Shown here one piece after another: positions 9,623 through 18,914 of a stretch of DNA of 64,000 bases. How positions within the stretch are numbered: position 1 is the stretch's first letter; every line of letters starts with the position of its first letter. The DNA comes from Lentzea guizhouensis (GTDB taxonomy: Bacteria > Actinomycetota > Actinomycetes > Mycobacteriales > Pseudonocardiaceae): assembly GCF_001701025.1 (NCBI RefSeq), contig NZ_CP016793.1, positions 8,370,001 to 8,434,000 of the forward strand, given 5' to 3'. A model generated the notes under the pieces. It saw only the letters and a program-made list of their open reading frames with translations. It made no database searches and was not told where the DNA came from. The position numbers and the translations under genes are program-made.

Positions 9623-10668
9623 TCAGACCGGGTACGTGTGCGTCTCGGTCGCCTTCACCGCCGCCCACAACTCCTCTCCCGGCCGCAGCCGCAGGTCCGC
9701 GACGGTCGCCGTGGTGATGTCCGCGAGCACCGGCGGACGCCCCTCCAGCCGCACCCGCGTGGTGTGGGCGTGCTGCTCGATCGCCGCCACGGTCACCGGC
9801 CACGTGTTGCGCGGGCTGCCCGTCGGCCGGTCGGCGTGCAGGCTCACGGCGGTGGGCGGGAAGGCCACGTGCACCGGGCCCGTCGCCGGCGTCGCGGTGG
9901 TGATCGTGCCGCCTTCGGCGAGGGTGACCGCGGTGCCGTCGGCGGTGCCGCGGTAGAGGTTGAGGCCGACGAGGTTCGCCACGTAGCCGGTGCGCGGGCG
10001 GCGGGCGACCTCGGCGGGCGGTCCCTCCTGGACGGCCCGGCCGCCCTCCAGGATCACCAGGCGGTCGGCCAGCACCATGGCGTCGAGCGGGTCGTGGGTG
10101 ACCAGCAGCGTGTGGCCGGGGAAGTCGGCGAGGTGGCGGCCCAGCTCGGCGCGGACCTGCAGGCGGGTGCTCGCGTCCAAGGCGGCCAGCGGTTCGTCGA
10201 GCAGGAGCAGGCTCGGGCCGGTGGCGAGCGCACGGGCCAGTGCGACGCGCTGGCCTGGCCGCCGGACAGCGACCGCGGCCGAACGCCCGCGTACTCGGCG
10301 AGCCCGACGCGGTCGAGCCAGGTCCTCGCGGTGTCCCGGGCTTCGGCCTTCCGGGTGCCGCGGGCGCGCAGCCCGAAGGCGACGTTCTCCAACGCGGACA
10401 TGTGGGCGAAGAGCAGGTAGTCCTGGAACACCACGCCGATCGGGCGTTCCTCGGCGGGCACGAACTCGCCGGGGCCGTCCCAGGTCCGCTCCCCCACCGC
10501 GATCCGGCCGTCGCTGAGCGGCAGCAACCCGGCCAGCGCGCGCAGTGCGGTCGTCTTGCCAGCACCGTTCGGCCCGAGCAGCGCGACCACCTCGCCGGGC
10601 GCGATGGCCAGGTCGAGGTCGAGGTCGAAGTTCCCGCGCGTGACGCGGAGCTCGGCGTGCAGGGTCAT
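9623..10668 (-). pseudogene. modC: Molybdate ABC ATPase, frame broken once
   Basis: The N-terminal part has Walker A GPNGAGKTTA, Q-loop FQDYLLFAH and signature LSGGQ in one frame. The second frame carries the Walker B/D-loop region, ending LLVTHDPLDAMVLADR, and a C-terminal TOBE (molybdate-binding) domain. The switch lies right after LSGGQA at about 10252. Restoring one base (a GG run to GGG on the plus strand) rebuilds the expected AQRVALARALATG sequence. Length, order and the rest of the operon look functional, so a sequencing error is more likely than real decay. ATG overlaps the modB stop (ATGA). Role: energises molybdate uptake. Confidence 0.85.
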
Positions 10669-11465
10669 GACGGCCCGCTGATCCACCGGTCGCGCAGACC
10701 GGCCAGCACGCCCACGGACACCAGCAGCAGCACGACGCTCAGCACGATCGCGGCGTCCGGGTCGGTCTCCAGGGCGAGGTAGACGGCGAGCGGCATGGTC
10801 GTGGTCTCGCCCGGGAAGTTGCCGGCGAACGTGATCGTCGCGCCGAACTCGCCGAGCGCCCGCGCCCAGCACAGCACCGCGCCCGCGACGACACCCGGCA
10901 GCACCGACGGCAGCGTCACCCGCCGGAACGTGAGCCAGCGCGACGCCCCGAGCGTGGCGGCGGCCTCCTCGTAGCGCGGGTCGGCCGCCCGCAAAGCGCC
11001 CTCGACCGAGATCACCAGGAACGGCATCGCCACGAACGCCTCCGCGATGACCACGCCCGCCGTGGTGAACGGCAACGAGATCCCGAACCACGCGTCCAGG
11101 TGCTGGCCGACGAGCCCGCGCCTGCCCAGCACCAGCAGCAACGCCACGCCACCCACCACCGGCGGCAGCACCAGCGGCACGGTGACGAGCGCCCGCAGGA
11201 ACCCGCGGCCGGGCAGGCCGGACCGCGCGAGCAGCCAGGCCAGCGGAATGCCGAAGACCAGGCACAGCACCGTGGCCAGCGACGCGCAGATGAGCGAGAG
11301 CCGCAGCGCCTCCCCCACCTCGGCGCTGAGCAACGCGGGCAGGTTCGCCCACGGCGTCTTCACGAGCAGCCCGGCGAGCGGCACCAGCAGGAACGCCAGC
11401 CCGGCCAGCGCGGGCAGGACGAGGACGACCGGCAACCGCCCCCGCACCCGGTGCCGCGTCGTCAC
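10665..11465 (-). CDS. modB: Molybdate ABC transporter permease
   Basis: A 266-residue integral membrane protein with about six helices. The cytoplasmic EAA-type loop is EEAAATLGASRWLTFRRVTL near residues 164-183, which contacts the ATPase. Near the end, ARALGEFGATITFAGNFPG matches the ModB family strongly. The GTG start overlaps the modA stop (GTGA), and the stop overlaps the modC start, so the three genes are translationally coupled. It forms the channel for molybdate delivered by ModA. Confidence 0.92.
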   Translation of the reverse strand: MTTRHRVRGRLPVVLVLPALAGLAFLLVPLAGLLVKTPWANLPALLSAEVGEALRLSLICASLATVLCLVFGIPLAWLLARSGLPGRGFLRALVTVPLVLPPVVGGVALLLVLGRRGLVGQHLDAWFGISLPFTTAGVVIAEAFVAMPFLVISVEGALRAADPRYEEAAATLGASRWLTFRRVTLPSVLPGVVAGAVLCWARALGEFGATITFAGNFPGETTTMPLAVYLALETDPDAAIVLSVVLLLVSVGVLAGLRDRWISGPS

Positions 11466-12214
11466 GGCGCGTCGAACCCGGCCGCGGTCAGCGCCGAACG
11501 TCCCTGCTCCGACAGCACGAACTCGACGAACGCCGTGGCGGTGGCGGCGTTGGGCGCCTTGGCGAGCGGGGCGATCGGGTAGTCGTTGACCGCCTTCCCG
11601 GCTTCGGCGAACGTGATGCCCTCGACCTCGTCCCCGGCCGCCTTCACGTCGGTCTTGTAGACGAGCGCGCCGTCGACCTCGCCGAGCGACACCTTGGTCA
11701 GGACGGCTTTGACGTCCTGTTCCAGCGTGTCCGGCGCGGCCGTGACCCCGGCCGCCGCGAACACCTTCTTCGAGGCGGCTCCACACGGAACCTGCTCGGC
11801 GCACAACGCGATCTTCAGGTCGGTCTTGGCGAAGTCGGCGAGGCCCGCGATCTTGGCCGGGTTGCCCTTGGGCACCGCGATCTGCAGCGTGTTCCTGGCG
11901 AACGTGCGCGGCGCGGCCGTGATCGTCCCGGTGTCGGTGACCTGCTTCATGTTGGCGGGCGCCGCACTGGCGAACACGTCGGCGGGCGCGCCGTTGCCCA
12001 GCTGCTGCGCCAGCGCCGAGCTGCCGCCGAAGTTGAACCTGACCTCCGTGCCGGGGTGGGCGGCCTCGAACTCCTGGCCCAGCCTGGTGAAGCTCTCGGT
12101 GAGCGACGCGGCGGCGAACACCGTGACATCGCCGGTCACCTCGGACGTCCCGGACGTCTGGCCCGTCGCGCACCCCGCGAGCAGCACCGCCACCCCGACC
12201 ACGACTCCACGCAT
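11462..12214 (-). CDS. modA: Molybdate-binding lipoprotein
   Basis: A 250-residue receptor lipoprotein with lipobox VLLAGC (cysteine at residue 15). The mature protein begins with the ModA hallmark VTVFAAASLTESF near residues 29-41 and continues with FNFGGSSALAQQL and GAPADVFASA, the oxyanion-binding loops. It captures molybdate or tungstate outside the membrane. It lies one base after the stop of the TOBE regulator gene and overlaps modB. Confidence 0.93.
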   Translation of the reverse strand: MRGVVVGVAVLLAGCATGQTSGTSEVTGDVTVFAAASLTESFTRLGQEFEAAHPGTEVRFNFGGSSALAQQLGNGAPADVFASAAPANMKQVTDTGTITAAPRTFARNTLQIAVPKGNPAKIAGLADFAKTDLKIALCAEQVPCGAASKKVFAAAGVTAAPDTLEQDVKAVLTKVSLGEVDGALVYKTDVKAAGDEVEGITFAEAGKAVNDYPIAPLAKAPNAATATAFVEFVLSEQGRSALTAAGFDAP

Positions 12215-12215
12215 C

Positions 12216-12614
12216 TCAGGCCTCCGGGATCTCGACGACGACGTGGGTCGACTTGATGGACGCGACGGCGACGCTGCCGGCCTCGAGCCCGAGCTCGTCC
12301 GCCGCCTCCCTGCTCATCAGCGACACCACGCGGAACGGCCCGGCCTGCATCTCGACCTGCGCCATCACCCCGTCCTTGAGCACGCGCGTGACGATCCCGC
12401 GCATCCGGTTGCGCGCCGACGCCGCGACCGTCGTCCCCGGCTCCGCCCCCTCCGCGACCCGCTGGGCGAACGCCGCGAGCTCCTTGCCGTCGATCGCCTT
12501 GCGCCCGTTCTCGGACACGGTCGCGTTGAGGCGCCCCTGGTCCACCCACCGGCGCACGGTGTCGTCGCTGACCCCCAGCAACGCGGCGGCCTCGCTGATC
12601 CGCAGGTTCGGCAT
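12216..12614 (-). CDS. MerR-like HTH plus TOBE molybdate-responsive regulator
   Basis: A 132-residue protein that pairs an N-terminal excisionase/MerR-like helix-turn-helix (LRISEAAALLGVSDDTVRRW, residues 4-23) with a C-terminal TOBE/Mop domain (about 65-130, RNRMRGIVTRVL to THVVVEI). TOBE domains bind molybdate, so it is probably the local sensor-repressor of the mod operon or a storage protein with a DNA-binding head. It is the first gene of the operon, one base from modA. An alternative ATG nine bases upstream is possible. Confidence 0.85.
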   Translation of the reverse strand: MPNLRISEAAALLGVSDDTVRRWVDQGRLNATVSENGRKAIDGKELAAFAQRVAEGAEPGTTVAASARNRMRGIVTRVLKDGVMAQVEMQAGPFRVVSLMSREAADELGLEAGSVAVASIKSTHVVVEIPEA

Positions 12615-12630
12615 GCCGCACATCCTATGT

Positions 12631-12644
12631 TCCGCACCTGCGGA
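12631..12644. promoter_or_regulatory. Possible operator of the mod operon
   Basis: TCCGCA-CC-TGCGGA is a perfect 6-2-6 inverted repeat, 17 bases upstream of the TOBE regulator start. It is a natural candidate for autoregulation by that protein; no consensus for this regulator type is known to me. Confidence 0.45.
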
Positions 12645-12701
12645 CGCAAGCCCCGGCTTTGGTGGCTTCTGCGGTTCCGTTCCAAAAACCACGACCGCAC
12701 G

Positions 12702-12707
12702 TAGGCT
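12702..12707 (+). promoter_or_regulatory. Leaderless -10 box
   Basis: TAGGCT fits TANNNT and is followed by six bases and then the ATG at 12714. This is the usual layout of an actinobacterial leaderless transcript and it supports that start. Confidence 0.6.
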
Positions 12708-12713
12708 GATCTC

Positions 12714-13726
12714 ATGATCACCTCTGCGGCCCGCACCCGCGTCGTGGCCAGGATCGCCGACCACCTCGCCGCCCACCGGCCCGGCCACCCCCTGCGCGTC
12801 GCCGTCGACGGCGTCACGGCCGCGGGCAAGACCTCCCTGGCCGCGAGCTCACCGCCGCCGTCGCCGCCGCGGCCGCCCGCCGCCACCTGTCCATGGACGG
12901 CTTCCACCACCCCCGCGCCCACCGCCACCGCCAGGGCCGCGACTCCGCCGACGGCTACTACGCCGACGCCTACGACTTCGCCGCGTTCGACCGCCTCGTC
13001 CTCACCCCGCTCGGCCCCGGTGGCGACCGCCGGTACCGCACCCGGATCATCGACCTGCGCACCGACACCCCGGCCGACGAACCCGCGGTCACCGCCCCCG
13101 AGGACCTGGTGCTCGTCGTGGACGGCAGCTTCCTGCAACGCGACCTGGCCTGGGACGAGGTCGTCTTCGTCGACACCGCCTTCGACATCGCCAGGTCCCG
13201 CGGCACCCAGCGGGATGCGAGCCTGCTCGGCGGCGAAGCGCAGGCCGCGCACAGCTTCGACCACCGCTACCACGCCGCAAGCCGCCGCTACCTCGCCGAG
13301 GTCGACCCCGCCGCCTCCGCCACGGTCGTCGTGGGCAACGACGACCTCGCCCACCCGCAGCTGAACCGCATCGGCGGCCCGGCCGGCGCCACCACCCGCC
13401 TGTTCTCCTACGGCACCCTCCAACTGGAGCCGGTGCAACGCGAACGCTTCGGCCGCGTGCTCGCGGGCGTTCCGGACGTGCTGCCCGGCCACAGCCAGGA
13501 CTGGGTGACGATCACCGACCCGGACGTCGTCGCGGTGAGCGGCACCGACCGGCACCCGATCGTCCGCCCCACCGGCGACCCCGCCGACACGACGAAGGGC
13601 ACGGTGCTGACCGTGACGACGACCGAGCTCGCGGCGGCCGACGTGTACGAGGTCGACGACTACCGGCGTTGCCTGGTGGACTTGAGCACCGGCCCCGCCT
13701 GGGTCTACCTCGCCACCACGGGCTGA
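12714..13726 (+). pseudogene. Uridine kinase-like / gamma-glutamylcyclotransferase fusion, one frame break
   Basis: The first about 43 codons carry the P-loop VDGVTAAGKTSL in one frame. The next frame continues with SMDGFHHP, the SADGYYADAYDF stretch typical of uridine-kinase-like proteins, and a LVVDGSFLQR Walker-B-like segment. From about residue 225 a second domain, RLFSYGTLQLEPVQRERFG to WVYLATTG, matches the AIG2/gamma-glutamylcyclotransferase fold with its YGTLQ motif. Restoring one C in the GGCC at 12839-12842 joins the frames as LARELTAAV. So this is probably one intact 337-residue bifunctional protein with a sequencing error. Substrates are unproven. Confidence 0.78.
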
Positions 13727-13746
13727 CCACCGACCGGAGGAGCGCC

Positions 13747-14376
13747 ATGATCGACCACCTCGTGTACGCGGTTGCCGACCTCGAAGCCGGCGTCGACGAG
13801 TTCGAGCAGCTCTTCGGCGTGCGCGCCGCCGGTGGAGGTCAGCACATCGGCCTCGGCACCCACAACCGCCTGCTCGCCCTCGGCCCGCACACCTACCTGG
13901 AGCTCATCGCCCCCGACCCGGCCCAGCCCGAACCCGCGCTGCCCCGCCCGTTCGGCGTCGACGGCATGCGTGGCCCCGGCCTCGTCGGCTGGGCCCTCAC
14001 CGTCGAGGACGTCGACCAGGCAAGAGCAACCGCCATCACCAACGGCTTCGACCCCGGCCCCGCGATCGACGGCCAGCGCCGCACCCCCGAGGGCGGCCTG
14101 ATCACCTGGCGCCTCACCACCAACGCGCTGCAGGGCGGCGTCATCCCTTTCCTGGTCAGCTGGGGCGACACCCCGTCACCGGCCACCACCGCGCCGCAAG
14201 GCCTGACGCTGCGGCACTTCCACGTCGAACACCCCGACGACATCGCGCCCCAGCTGCGCGCCCTGGGAACCGACGTGCAGACGCAACGGGGCCCGGAGCC
14301 CGCGCTCACAGCACGGATCTCCGGGCCCCGCGGCACTCACACGTTGTCGACGTGGTCCACGCCGGAACCGCGGTAG
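13747..14376 (+). CDS. VOC-superfamily (glyoxalase-like) protein
   Basis: A 209-residue protein beginning MIDHLVYAVADLEAGVDEFE, the first beta-alpha-beta unit of a vicinal oxygen chelate domain. It has a metal-ligand-like histidine near the start and TYLELIAPDP as the strand carrying the glutamate. It belongs to the larger Glyoxalase_3-like group of unknown function. It follows the kinase fusion by 20 bases, with GGAGGAG-type ribosome binding, and converges with the GH16 gene, overlapping it by 40 bases. Whether it is an enzyme or a binding protein is unknown. Confidence 0.78.
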   Translation: MIDHLVYAVADLEAGVDEFEQLFGVRAAGGGQHIGLGTHNRLLALGPHTYLELIAPDPAQPEPALPRPFGVDGMRGPGLVGWALTVEDVDQARATAITNGFDPGPAIDGQRRTPEGGLITWRLTTNALQGGVIPFLVSWGDTPSPATTAPQGLTLRHFHVEHPDDIAPQLRALGTDVQTQRGPEPALTARISGPRGTHTLSTWSTPEPR

Positions 14377-15713
14377 CCGTTCACCGCGGACGTGACCTGC
14401 GCCGGCGAGAGCACCCGGTCCTTCGCGAAGTACACCCAGTCGACCTCCTGCTGGTAGGCCCGCTCCGCGCCGCTGCCGACCAGGCCGCCGGAGATGAACC
14501 ACAGGTTGAAGTTGATCGACATCGGCGTCTCCGGGTAGTACTTGTCACCGTGGTCGGCGACCTGGGCGCCGTCGATGAAGTACTTGACCCTGCCGCCGCT
14601 GACCTGGATCACCAGGTCGTGCCAGCCGGCGTAGCTCTGGCGTTGCGCGGTGTGGGTGTTGTCGGCCAGCCAGGGCTCGTTCTGGTAGGTCTCCCAGGTG
14701 GTCTCGTACATCACGTTGGCCGGTTCGCCCCAGCCGCCGTTGGGCAGGTACTCGAAGTCCAGCTCGCCGTAGTTCGGGTCCATCGGCGCGTTCAGCGGCG
14801 TGATGGTGAAGAACGTCTGCACCACGTGGTCGCCGTCGGGGCCGAACACCGGTGCGTCGGAGAACTTGACGCGCGCGGCGTAGGTGCCCTCGAAGAACTT
14901 GCGCTGGTGGAACATCTCGGTCTGCGCGGCGGCGGAGCCGTTGTTCCACGAGTCGAGGCGCATGACCTTCTGGCCGCCCACGGTCGGGAACGTGACGCGC
15001 GACGGGTCCCAGGTCGCACCGGGCACGCCGGGACCGCCGCCACCCGAGCGCACGGTCCAGCCGCGCTGGGAGATGCGGCTGTCGCCCGAGCTCGAGTAGT
15101 TGAAGTCGTCGAACAAGGCCGGGCCGCTGCCGGGGTTCGACGACGTGGTGGTCGTCGTCGTGGTCGTCGGGCCCGTGCCGCCGGGCGGGGTGCCCCACAG
15201 CAGCGTGCTGCCGCGGTGGACCGTCACCCGGTTCCACGCCGAGTAGCTCGAGTCGGCGCGGTAGGAGTAGTCGTCGCTCTGGACGATCCGGCTCCAGTTG
15301 GTGCGGTAGAAGCGGAGCTGCAGGTCACCGGAGTCGGTGCCGGGGCTCAGCGTGCCGGCGCCGGAGGTGAAGCCGACCTCCAGGTATCGGTCGGCTGGGC
15401 CACCCGTCAGGGTGCCGAACTGGCCGGTGACGTTGCCGCAGCCGCGGACCGCCCACGAGCAGGCGAAGCGGTAGCCGACGTCCGGGGTGTCGGACTGGAA
15501 GTAGTAGCGGATCTTCACCTCGGACAGCGGCACGGTCGTGGTGCCGGTGTTGACCACCTTCAGCCACGGTTCGACCTGGTCGACGGACGCGGCGGCGGCG
15601 CTGGTGCGGTGGTGTGCGGTCAGGGCGTCGGCGGCGAACGCGGACGGTGCGGTCGCCAGGCCGGCGACCGTCAGTGCGGCGGCAGTGATCGCTATCAGGT
15701 TGCGTTTCTTCAC
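14337..15713 (-). CDS. Secreted CBM3 plus GH16-type glycoside hydrolase
   Basis: A 458-residue exported enzyme. It has a signal peptide ending SAFAA (residue 28), a family 3 carbohydrate-binding module (about 40-175, with PWLKVVNTGTTTVPLSEVKI), a Thr-rich linker near 200 and a catalytic domain (about 215-440). The catalytic strand GELDFEYLPNGG near residue 315 matches the ExDxE motif of GH16, which cleaves beta-glucans or galactans with retention. The GTG start overlaps the GH20 stop (GTGA), with AGGAGAG 5 bases upstream. It is the last gene of the sugar operon. Exact polysaccharide unknown. Confidence 0.8.
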   Translation of the reverse strand: MKKRNLIAITAAALTVAGLATAPSAFAADALTAHHRTSAAAASVDQVEPWLKVVNTGTTTVPLSEVKIRYYFQSDTPDVGYRFACSWAVRGCGNVTGQFGTLTGGPADRYLEVGFTSGAGTLSPGTDSGDLQLRFYRTNWSRIVQSDDYSYRADSSYSAWNRVTVHRGSTLLWGTPPGGTGPTTTTTTTTSSNPGSGPALFDDFNYSSSGDSRISQRGWTVRSGGGGPGVPGATWDPSRVTFPTVGGQKVMRLDSWNNGSAAAQTEMFHQRKFFEGTYAARVKFSDAPVFGPDGDHVVQTFFTITPLNAPMDPNYGELDFEYLPNGGWGEPANVMYETTWETYQNEPWLADNTHTAQRQSYAGWHDLVIQVSGGRVKYFIDGAQVADHGDKYYPETPMSINFNLWFISGGLVGSGAERAYQQEVDWVYFAKDRVLSPAQVTSAVNGYRGSGVDHVDNV

Positions 15714-17149
15714 GAATCTCTCCTGGGGACGGCAGGGGTGGACCGGGAGTCGAACTCCTCTCTGGTCTGCAGTGGACGGAGCGCCAGCTCGGCGAGGCGA
15801 GCGTTGTGCGGGCGCATGCGGGTCACGAAGCCCTCCCACGAGGGCTCGGCGGTCCAGAGCGTGTCGGCGAGCGCGGCCAGGCGCGGGAACGCCATCTGCT
15901 CCAGGTGTTCGCGGGTCCGGACGTGCTCGGTCCAGAGCTGGCACTGCGCACCGAGCACGCCTTCGGGCAGCGGCACGTGGTAGACGTCCTCGGCCGTCAC
16001 CACGAAACCGGGCTGGCCGGGCGGTTCGTCCGGCGATGCCGACTGCGGGTAGTCGAGGTAGGTCGAGGTGTGCAGGGTCATGACGACGTCCTGGCCGCGC
16101 CGCAACGCTTCCGCGGCCTGGTCCTCGTCACGCCACGGCATCACGACCGAACGCGGGTCGCCGGTCGGTTCCCACGCCACGGGTGTGCGGCCGTTGTCCA
16201 GCAGGAACTGAGCCGCCTGCTGGAGGAACCGGCTGCGGTCGTCCTCGGGCATCGGGCACTCGTCACCGCCGATGTGCACGTGCGAGCCGGGGAAGATCTC
16301 CATCACCTCGGCCAGCACGTCCTGGCAGAACTTGACGGCGTCCGGAGTGAACGCGGAGTCGCTGATGCCCCAGGTGGTCCACACCGGCTCCACCCGGCCG
16401 TCGCCCAGCTCGGGATAGGCGGCGATCGCGGCACGGGCGTGACCGGGCATCTCGATCTCGGGCACGATCCGCACACCGCGGTCGGCCGCGAAGGCCACCA
16501 GGTTCTCCAGCTCGGTGCGGGTGTAGCTGCCGCCGTGCGGCACGCCGTCGCCGTTGGTCTCCGCGCGCCACCCGCCGACCTCGGTGAGCAGCGGGTAGCC
16601 CGGCACCGGCAGCCGCCAGCCCTGGTCGTCGGTCAGGTGCAGGTGCAGGACGTTCAGCTTGTGCACGGCCATCAGGTCGACGAACCGGCGCAGCACGTGC
16701 ACCGGCTGGAAGTGCCGGGCCACGTCGAGCATCAGCCCGCGCCACGGCAGCCGCGGCACGTCCCGCACGTCGACACCGGGCAGCACCCAGTCCACCCCGG
16801 ACGCCCGCGACGAGCGGTAGACCTGGGCGGGCAACAGCTGCCGGATCGTCTGGACGCCGTGCATCAGTCCGGCGGACGTCCCGGCGCGCAGCAGGACGCC
16901 GTGCTCGGTGACGGTGAGCGCGTAACCCTCCGCGCCCAGCCCGACCATCCGCTCGTCGAGCGTCAGCACGATCCGTCCGTCCTTCGTGGACGGCAACGGC
17001 AACCCGGTGGCCGGGCGCAGCAACGAGCGCAGCATCCTGGCGGCGCCCTCCGCGCCGGGCCCCGGCCGGATCGCGGTCTCCGCCGTCAGCGGAAAACCCT
17101 TGCCGCGCGCGACCATGCGCGTGGGTTGTGGCACGAGCACTGGTGTCAT
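15710..17149 (-). CDS. GH20 beta-N-acetylhexosaminidase
   Basis: A 479-residue enzyme that releases GlcNAc from chitobiose or other N-acetylhexosaminides. The N-terminal GH20b-like domain is about 1-125. The TIM-barrel follows with GLMLDVARHFQPVHVLRRF, LHLHLTDDQGWRLP and the catalytic D-E pair in HIGGDECPMP near residues 289-298. No signal peptide is seen, so it probably acts inside the cell on imported disaccharide. ATG overlaps the upstream permease stop (ATGA). The position right after the sugar ABC genes mirrors dasD after dasABC in Streptomyces, although DasD is a GH3 enzyme. Confidence 0.92.
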   Translation of the reverse strand: MTPVLVPQPTRMVARGKGFPLTAETAIRPGPGAEGAARMLRSLLRPATGLPLPSTKDGRIVLTLDERMVGLGAEGYALTVTEHGVLLRAGTSAGLMHGVQTIRQLLPAQVYRSSRASGVDWVLPGVDVRDVPRLPWRGLMLDVARHFQPVHVLRRFVDLMAVHKLNVLHLHLTDDQGWRLPVPGYPLLTEVGGWRAETNGDGVPHGGSYTRTELENLVAFAADRGVRIVPEIEMPGHARAAIAAYPELGDGRVEPVWTTWGISDSAFTPDAVKFCQDVLAEVMEIFPGSHVHIGGDECPMPEDDRSRFLQQAAQFLLDNGRTPVAWEPTGDPRSVVMPWRDEDQAAEALRRGQDVVMTLHTSTYLDYPQSASPDEPPGQPGFVVTAEDVYHVPLPEGVLGAQCQLWTEHVRTREHLEQMAFPRLAALADTLWTAEPSWEGFVTRMRPHNARLAELALRPLQTREEFDSRSTPAVPRRDS

Positions 17150-17967
17150 CCCTTCACCGCTCCCCCGACGATGCCGGTGGTGACCCGGCCCTGCAGCACC
17201 ACGAAGATCAGCAACACCGGCAGCATGAACAGCGTCGAGGCGGCCATCGTGGCGCCCCAGTCGGTGCCGAAGGTGTTCTGGAACGACGACAGCCACACCG
17301 GCAGCGTGCGGTCGTCCTGGTCCTTGATGATCAGCACGTTGGCGAAGGCGAACTCGTTCCACGCCGTGATGAACCCGAAGAGCGAGGTGGCCAGCAACCC
17401 CGGCGCCAGCAACGGGAACACGACCCGCCGGAACGCCTGCCCGCGCGAGCAGCCGTCGACCAGCGCCGCCTCCTCCAGGTCCGGCGGGATCGCGGCGAGG
17501 AACCCGCGCAGCGTGACGATCGTGAACGGCAGCGTGATCATGAAGTAGACCAGCGTCAGCATCCACAGCGTGTCGAGCATGCCGGTGTCGCGCGCGATCA
17601 CGTAGATCGGGATCAGCAGCGCCTCCCACGGCGTCATCTGCGCGATGAACACCATCAGCACGAACGCCCGCCGCCCCCGCCACCGCAGCCGCGCCACCGC
17701 GTAGGCCGCGAGCAGGGCCACCAGCAACGCCAGCAGCACCGCCCCGCCGGCCACAAGCAGGCTGTTGCGCCAGAACGAGAAGAAGCCCTGCGCCGCGACC
17801 GCCGTGCCGAAGTGCTCGAAGGTGATCGAGATCGGCAGGAACGTCGGTGTCGCGCTCTGGATGTCCTTGGTCGGCTTGAACGCCGTCAGCACCATCCAGT
17901 ACACCGGGAACACCGCCACGGCGAACACCACCAGCGCCGCGACCGTCCTGAGCACCCGCCCGGTCAT
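17146..17967 (-). CDS. Sugar ABC permease, second subunit (MalG type)
   Basis: A 273-residue membrane protein with six helices and the EAA loop EEAALVDGCSRGQAFRRVVF near residues 182-201. The start MTGRVLRTV leads straight into the first helix. It pairs with the neighbouring permease to form the channel for an oligosaccharide, probably chitobiose judging by the hexosaminidase next door. ATGA overlaps join it to the genes on both sides. No ATPase is in the operon; a shared MsiK-like ATPase elsewhere is expected, as in Streptomyces. Confidence 0.9.
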   Translation of the reverse strand: MTGRVLRTVAALVVFAVAVFPVYWMVLTAFKPTKDIQSATPTFLPISITFEHFGTAVAAQGFFSFWRNSLLVAGGAVLLALLVALLAAYAVARLRWRGRRAFVLMVFIAQMTPWEALLIPIYVIARDTGMLDTLWMLTLVYFMITLPFTIVTLRGFLAAIPPDLEEAALVDGCSRGQAFRRVVFPLLAPGLLATSLFGFITAWNEFAFANVLIIKDQDDRTLPVWLSSFQNTFGTDWGATMAASTLFMLPVLLIFVVLQGRVTTGIVGGAVKG

Positions 17968-18914
17968 GCTTCCCGCTCCTGCCGGTAGAGCACGCGGAAG
18001 TACGCGAGCAACGCGATCACCAGCAGCAGCACCATGAGCATCGACACCGCGGCGCCGAGGTCGTAGCGCTGCAACGACTGCGCGACCTGGAACGCGTAGA
18101 CCGGCAGCGTCGTCGTCGACTGCCCCGGCCCGCCCTGGCTGATCACCCAGATCTGCACGAACGCCTTGACCACCCAGATCACCTCCAGGCACGTGATCAG
18201 GCCGAACATCGCCCGCAGCATCGGGAAGGTGATGGTCGAGAACACCCGCCACGCGCCGGCGCCGTCGATCCGCGCCGACTCGTAGAGTTCAGTCGGCACT
18301 GTGACCATCGCGGCGTATAACGACAACGCGGCGAACGGCACGGACTGCCAGACGACCAACCCGACCAGGATTCCGAACGTGGCCTCGCCGTTCGCGAACC
18401 ACGTGTAGTCGCGGTACTCCTCGAACCCGAGCGAGACGAGCAGCCAGTTGACCACGCCCAGCCGGGACTGGAAGAGCCACTGGAACACCGTGGTGGCCGC
18501 GATGATCGGCGTGGCCCAGGTGAGCACGAGCCCGCCCATCACCAGCAGCCGCAACCACTTCCCCAGCCGCATCAGCAGCAGCGCGACCAGCGTGGACAGC
18601 AGCATGATCAGCACGACGTTGATCGCGGTGAACCACAGCGTCCTGCGCACCACGGCCCAGAACTCCGCGTCGGCCAGCACCTTCGCGTAGTTGGCGAACC
18701 CGACGAACTGGGCGTCGCCACGCACGAGCTCCGGCAGCCCGAACCGCTGGAACGAGATGATCACGTTGCGCACCAGCGGGTACACCAGCAGGTACGCGGT
18801 GGTGAGCACGGTCGGCGCGATCAGCAGGTACGGCAGCACCACCCGTTTGCGGCGCTGGGGAGCGGGCGGAGCGGCCGGCGTGACCGGTCGCTCCACCGTC
18901 AGCGTCGCCGCCAC
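17964..18914 (-). CDS. Sugar ABC permease, first subunit (MalF type)
   Basis: A 316-residue membrane protein with about six helices and the EAA loop YESARIDGAGAWRVFSTITF near residues 208-227. A Pro/Ala/Arg-rich cytoplasmic N-terminus precedes the first helix (LPYLLIAPTVLTTAYLLVYP). GTG shares one base with the binding-protein stop (TAGTG), and the stop overlaps the next permease. It is part of the chitobiose-type importer. Confidence 0.9.
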   Translation of the reverse strand: MAATLTVERPVTPAAPPAPQRRKRVVLPYLLIAPTVLTTAYLLVYPLVRNVIISFQRFGLPELVRGDAQFVGFANYAKVLADAEFWAVVRRTLWFTAINVVLIMLLSTLVALLLMRLGKWLRLLVMGGLVLTWATPIIAATTVFQWLFQSRLGVVNWLLVSLGFEEYRDYTWFANGEATFGILVGLVVWQSVPFAALSLYAAMVTVPTELYESARIDGAGAWRVFSTITFPMLRAMFGLITCLEVIWVVKAFVQIWVISQGGPGQSTTTLPVYAFQVAQSLQRYDLGAAVSMLMVLLLVIALLAYFRVLYRQEREA

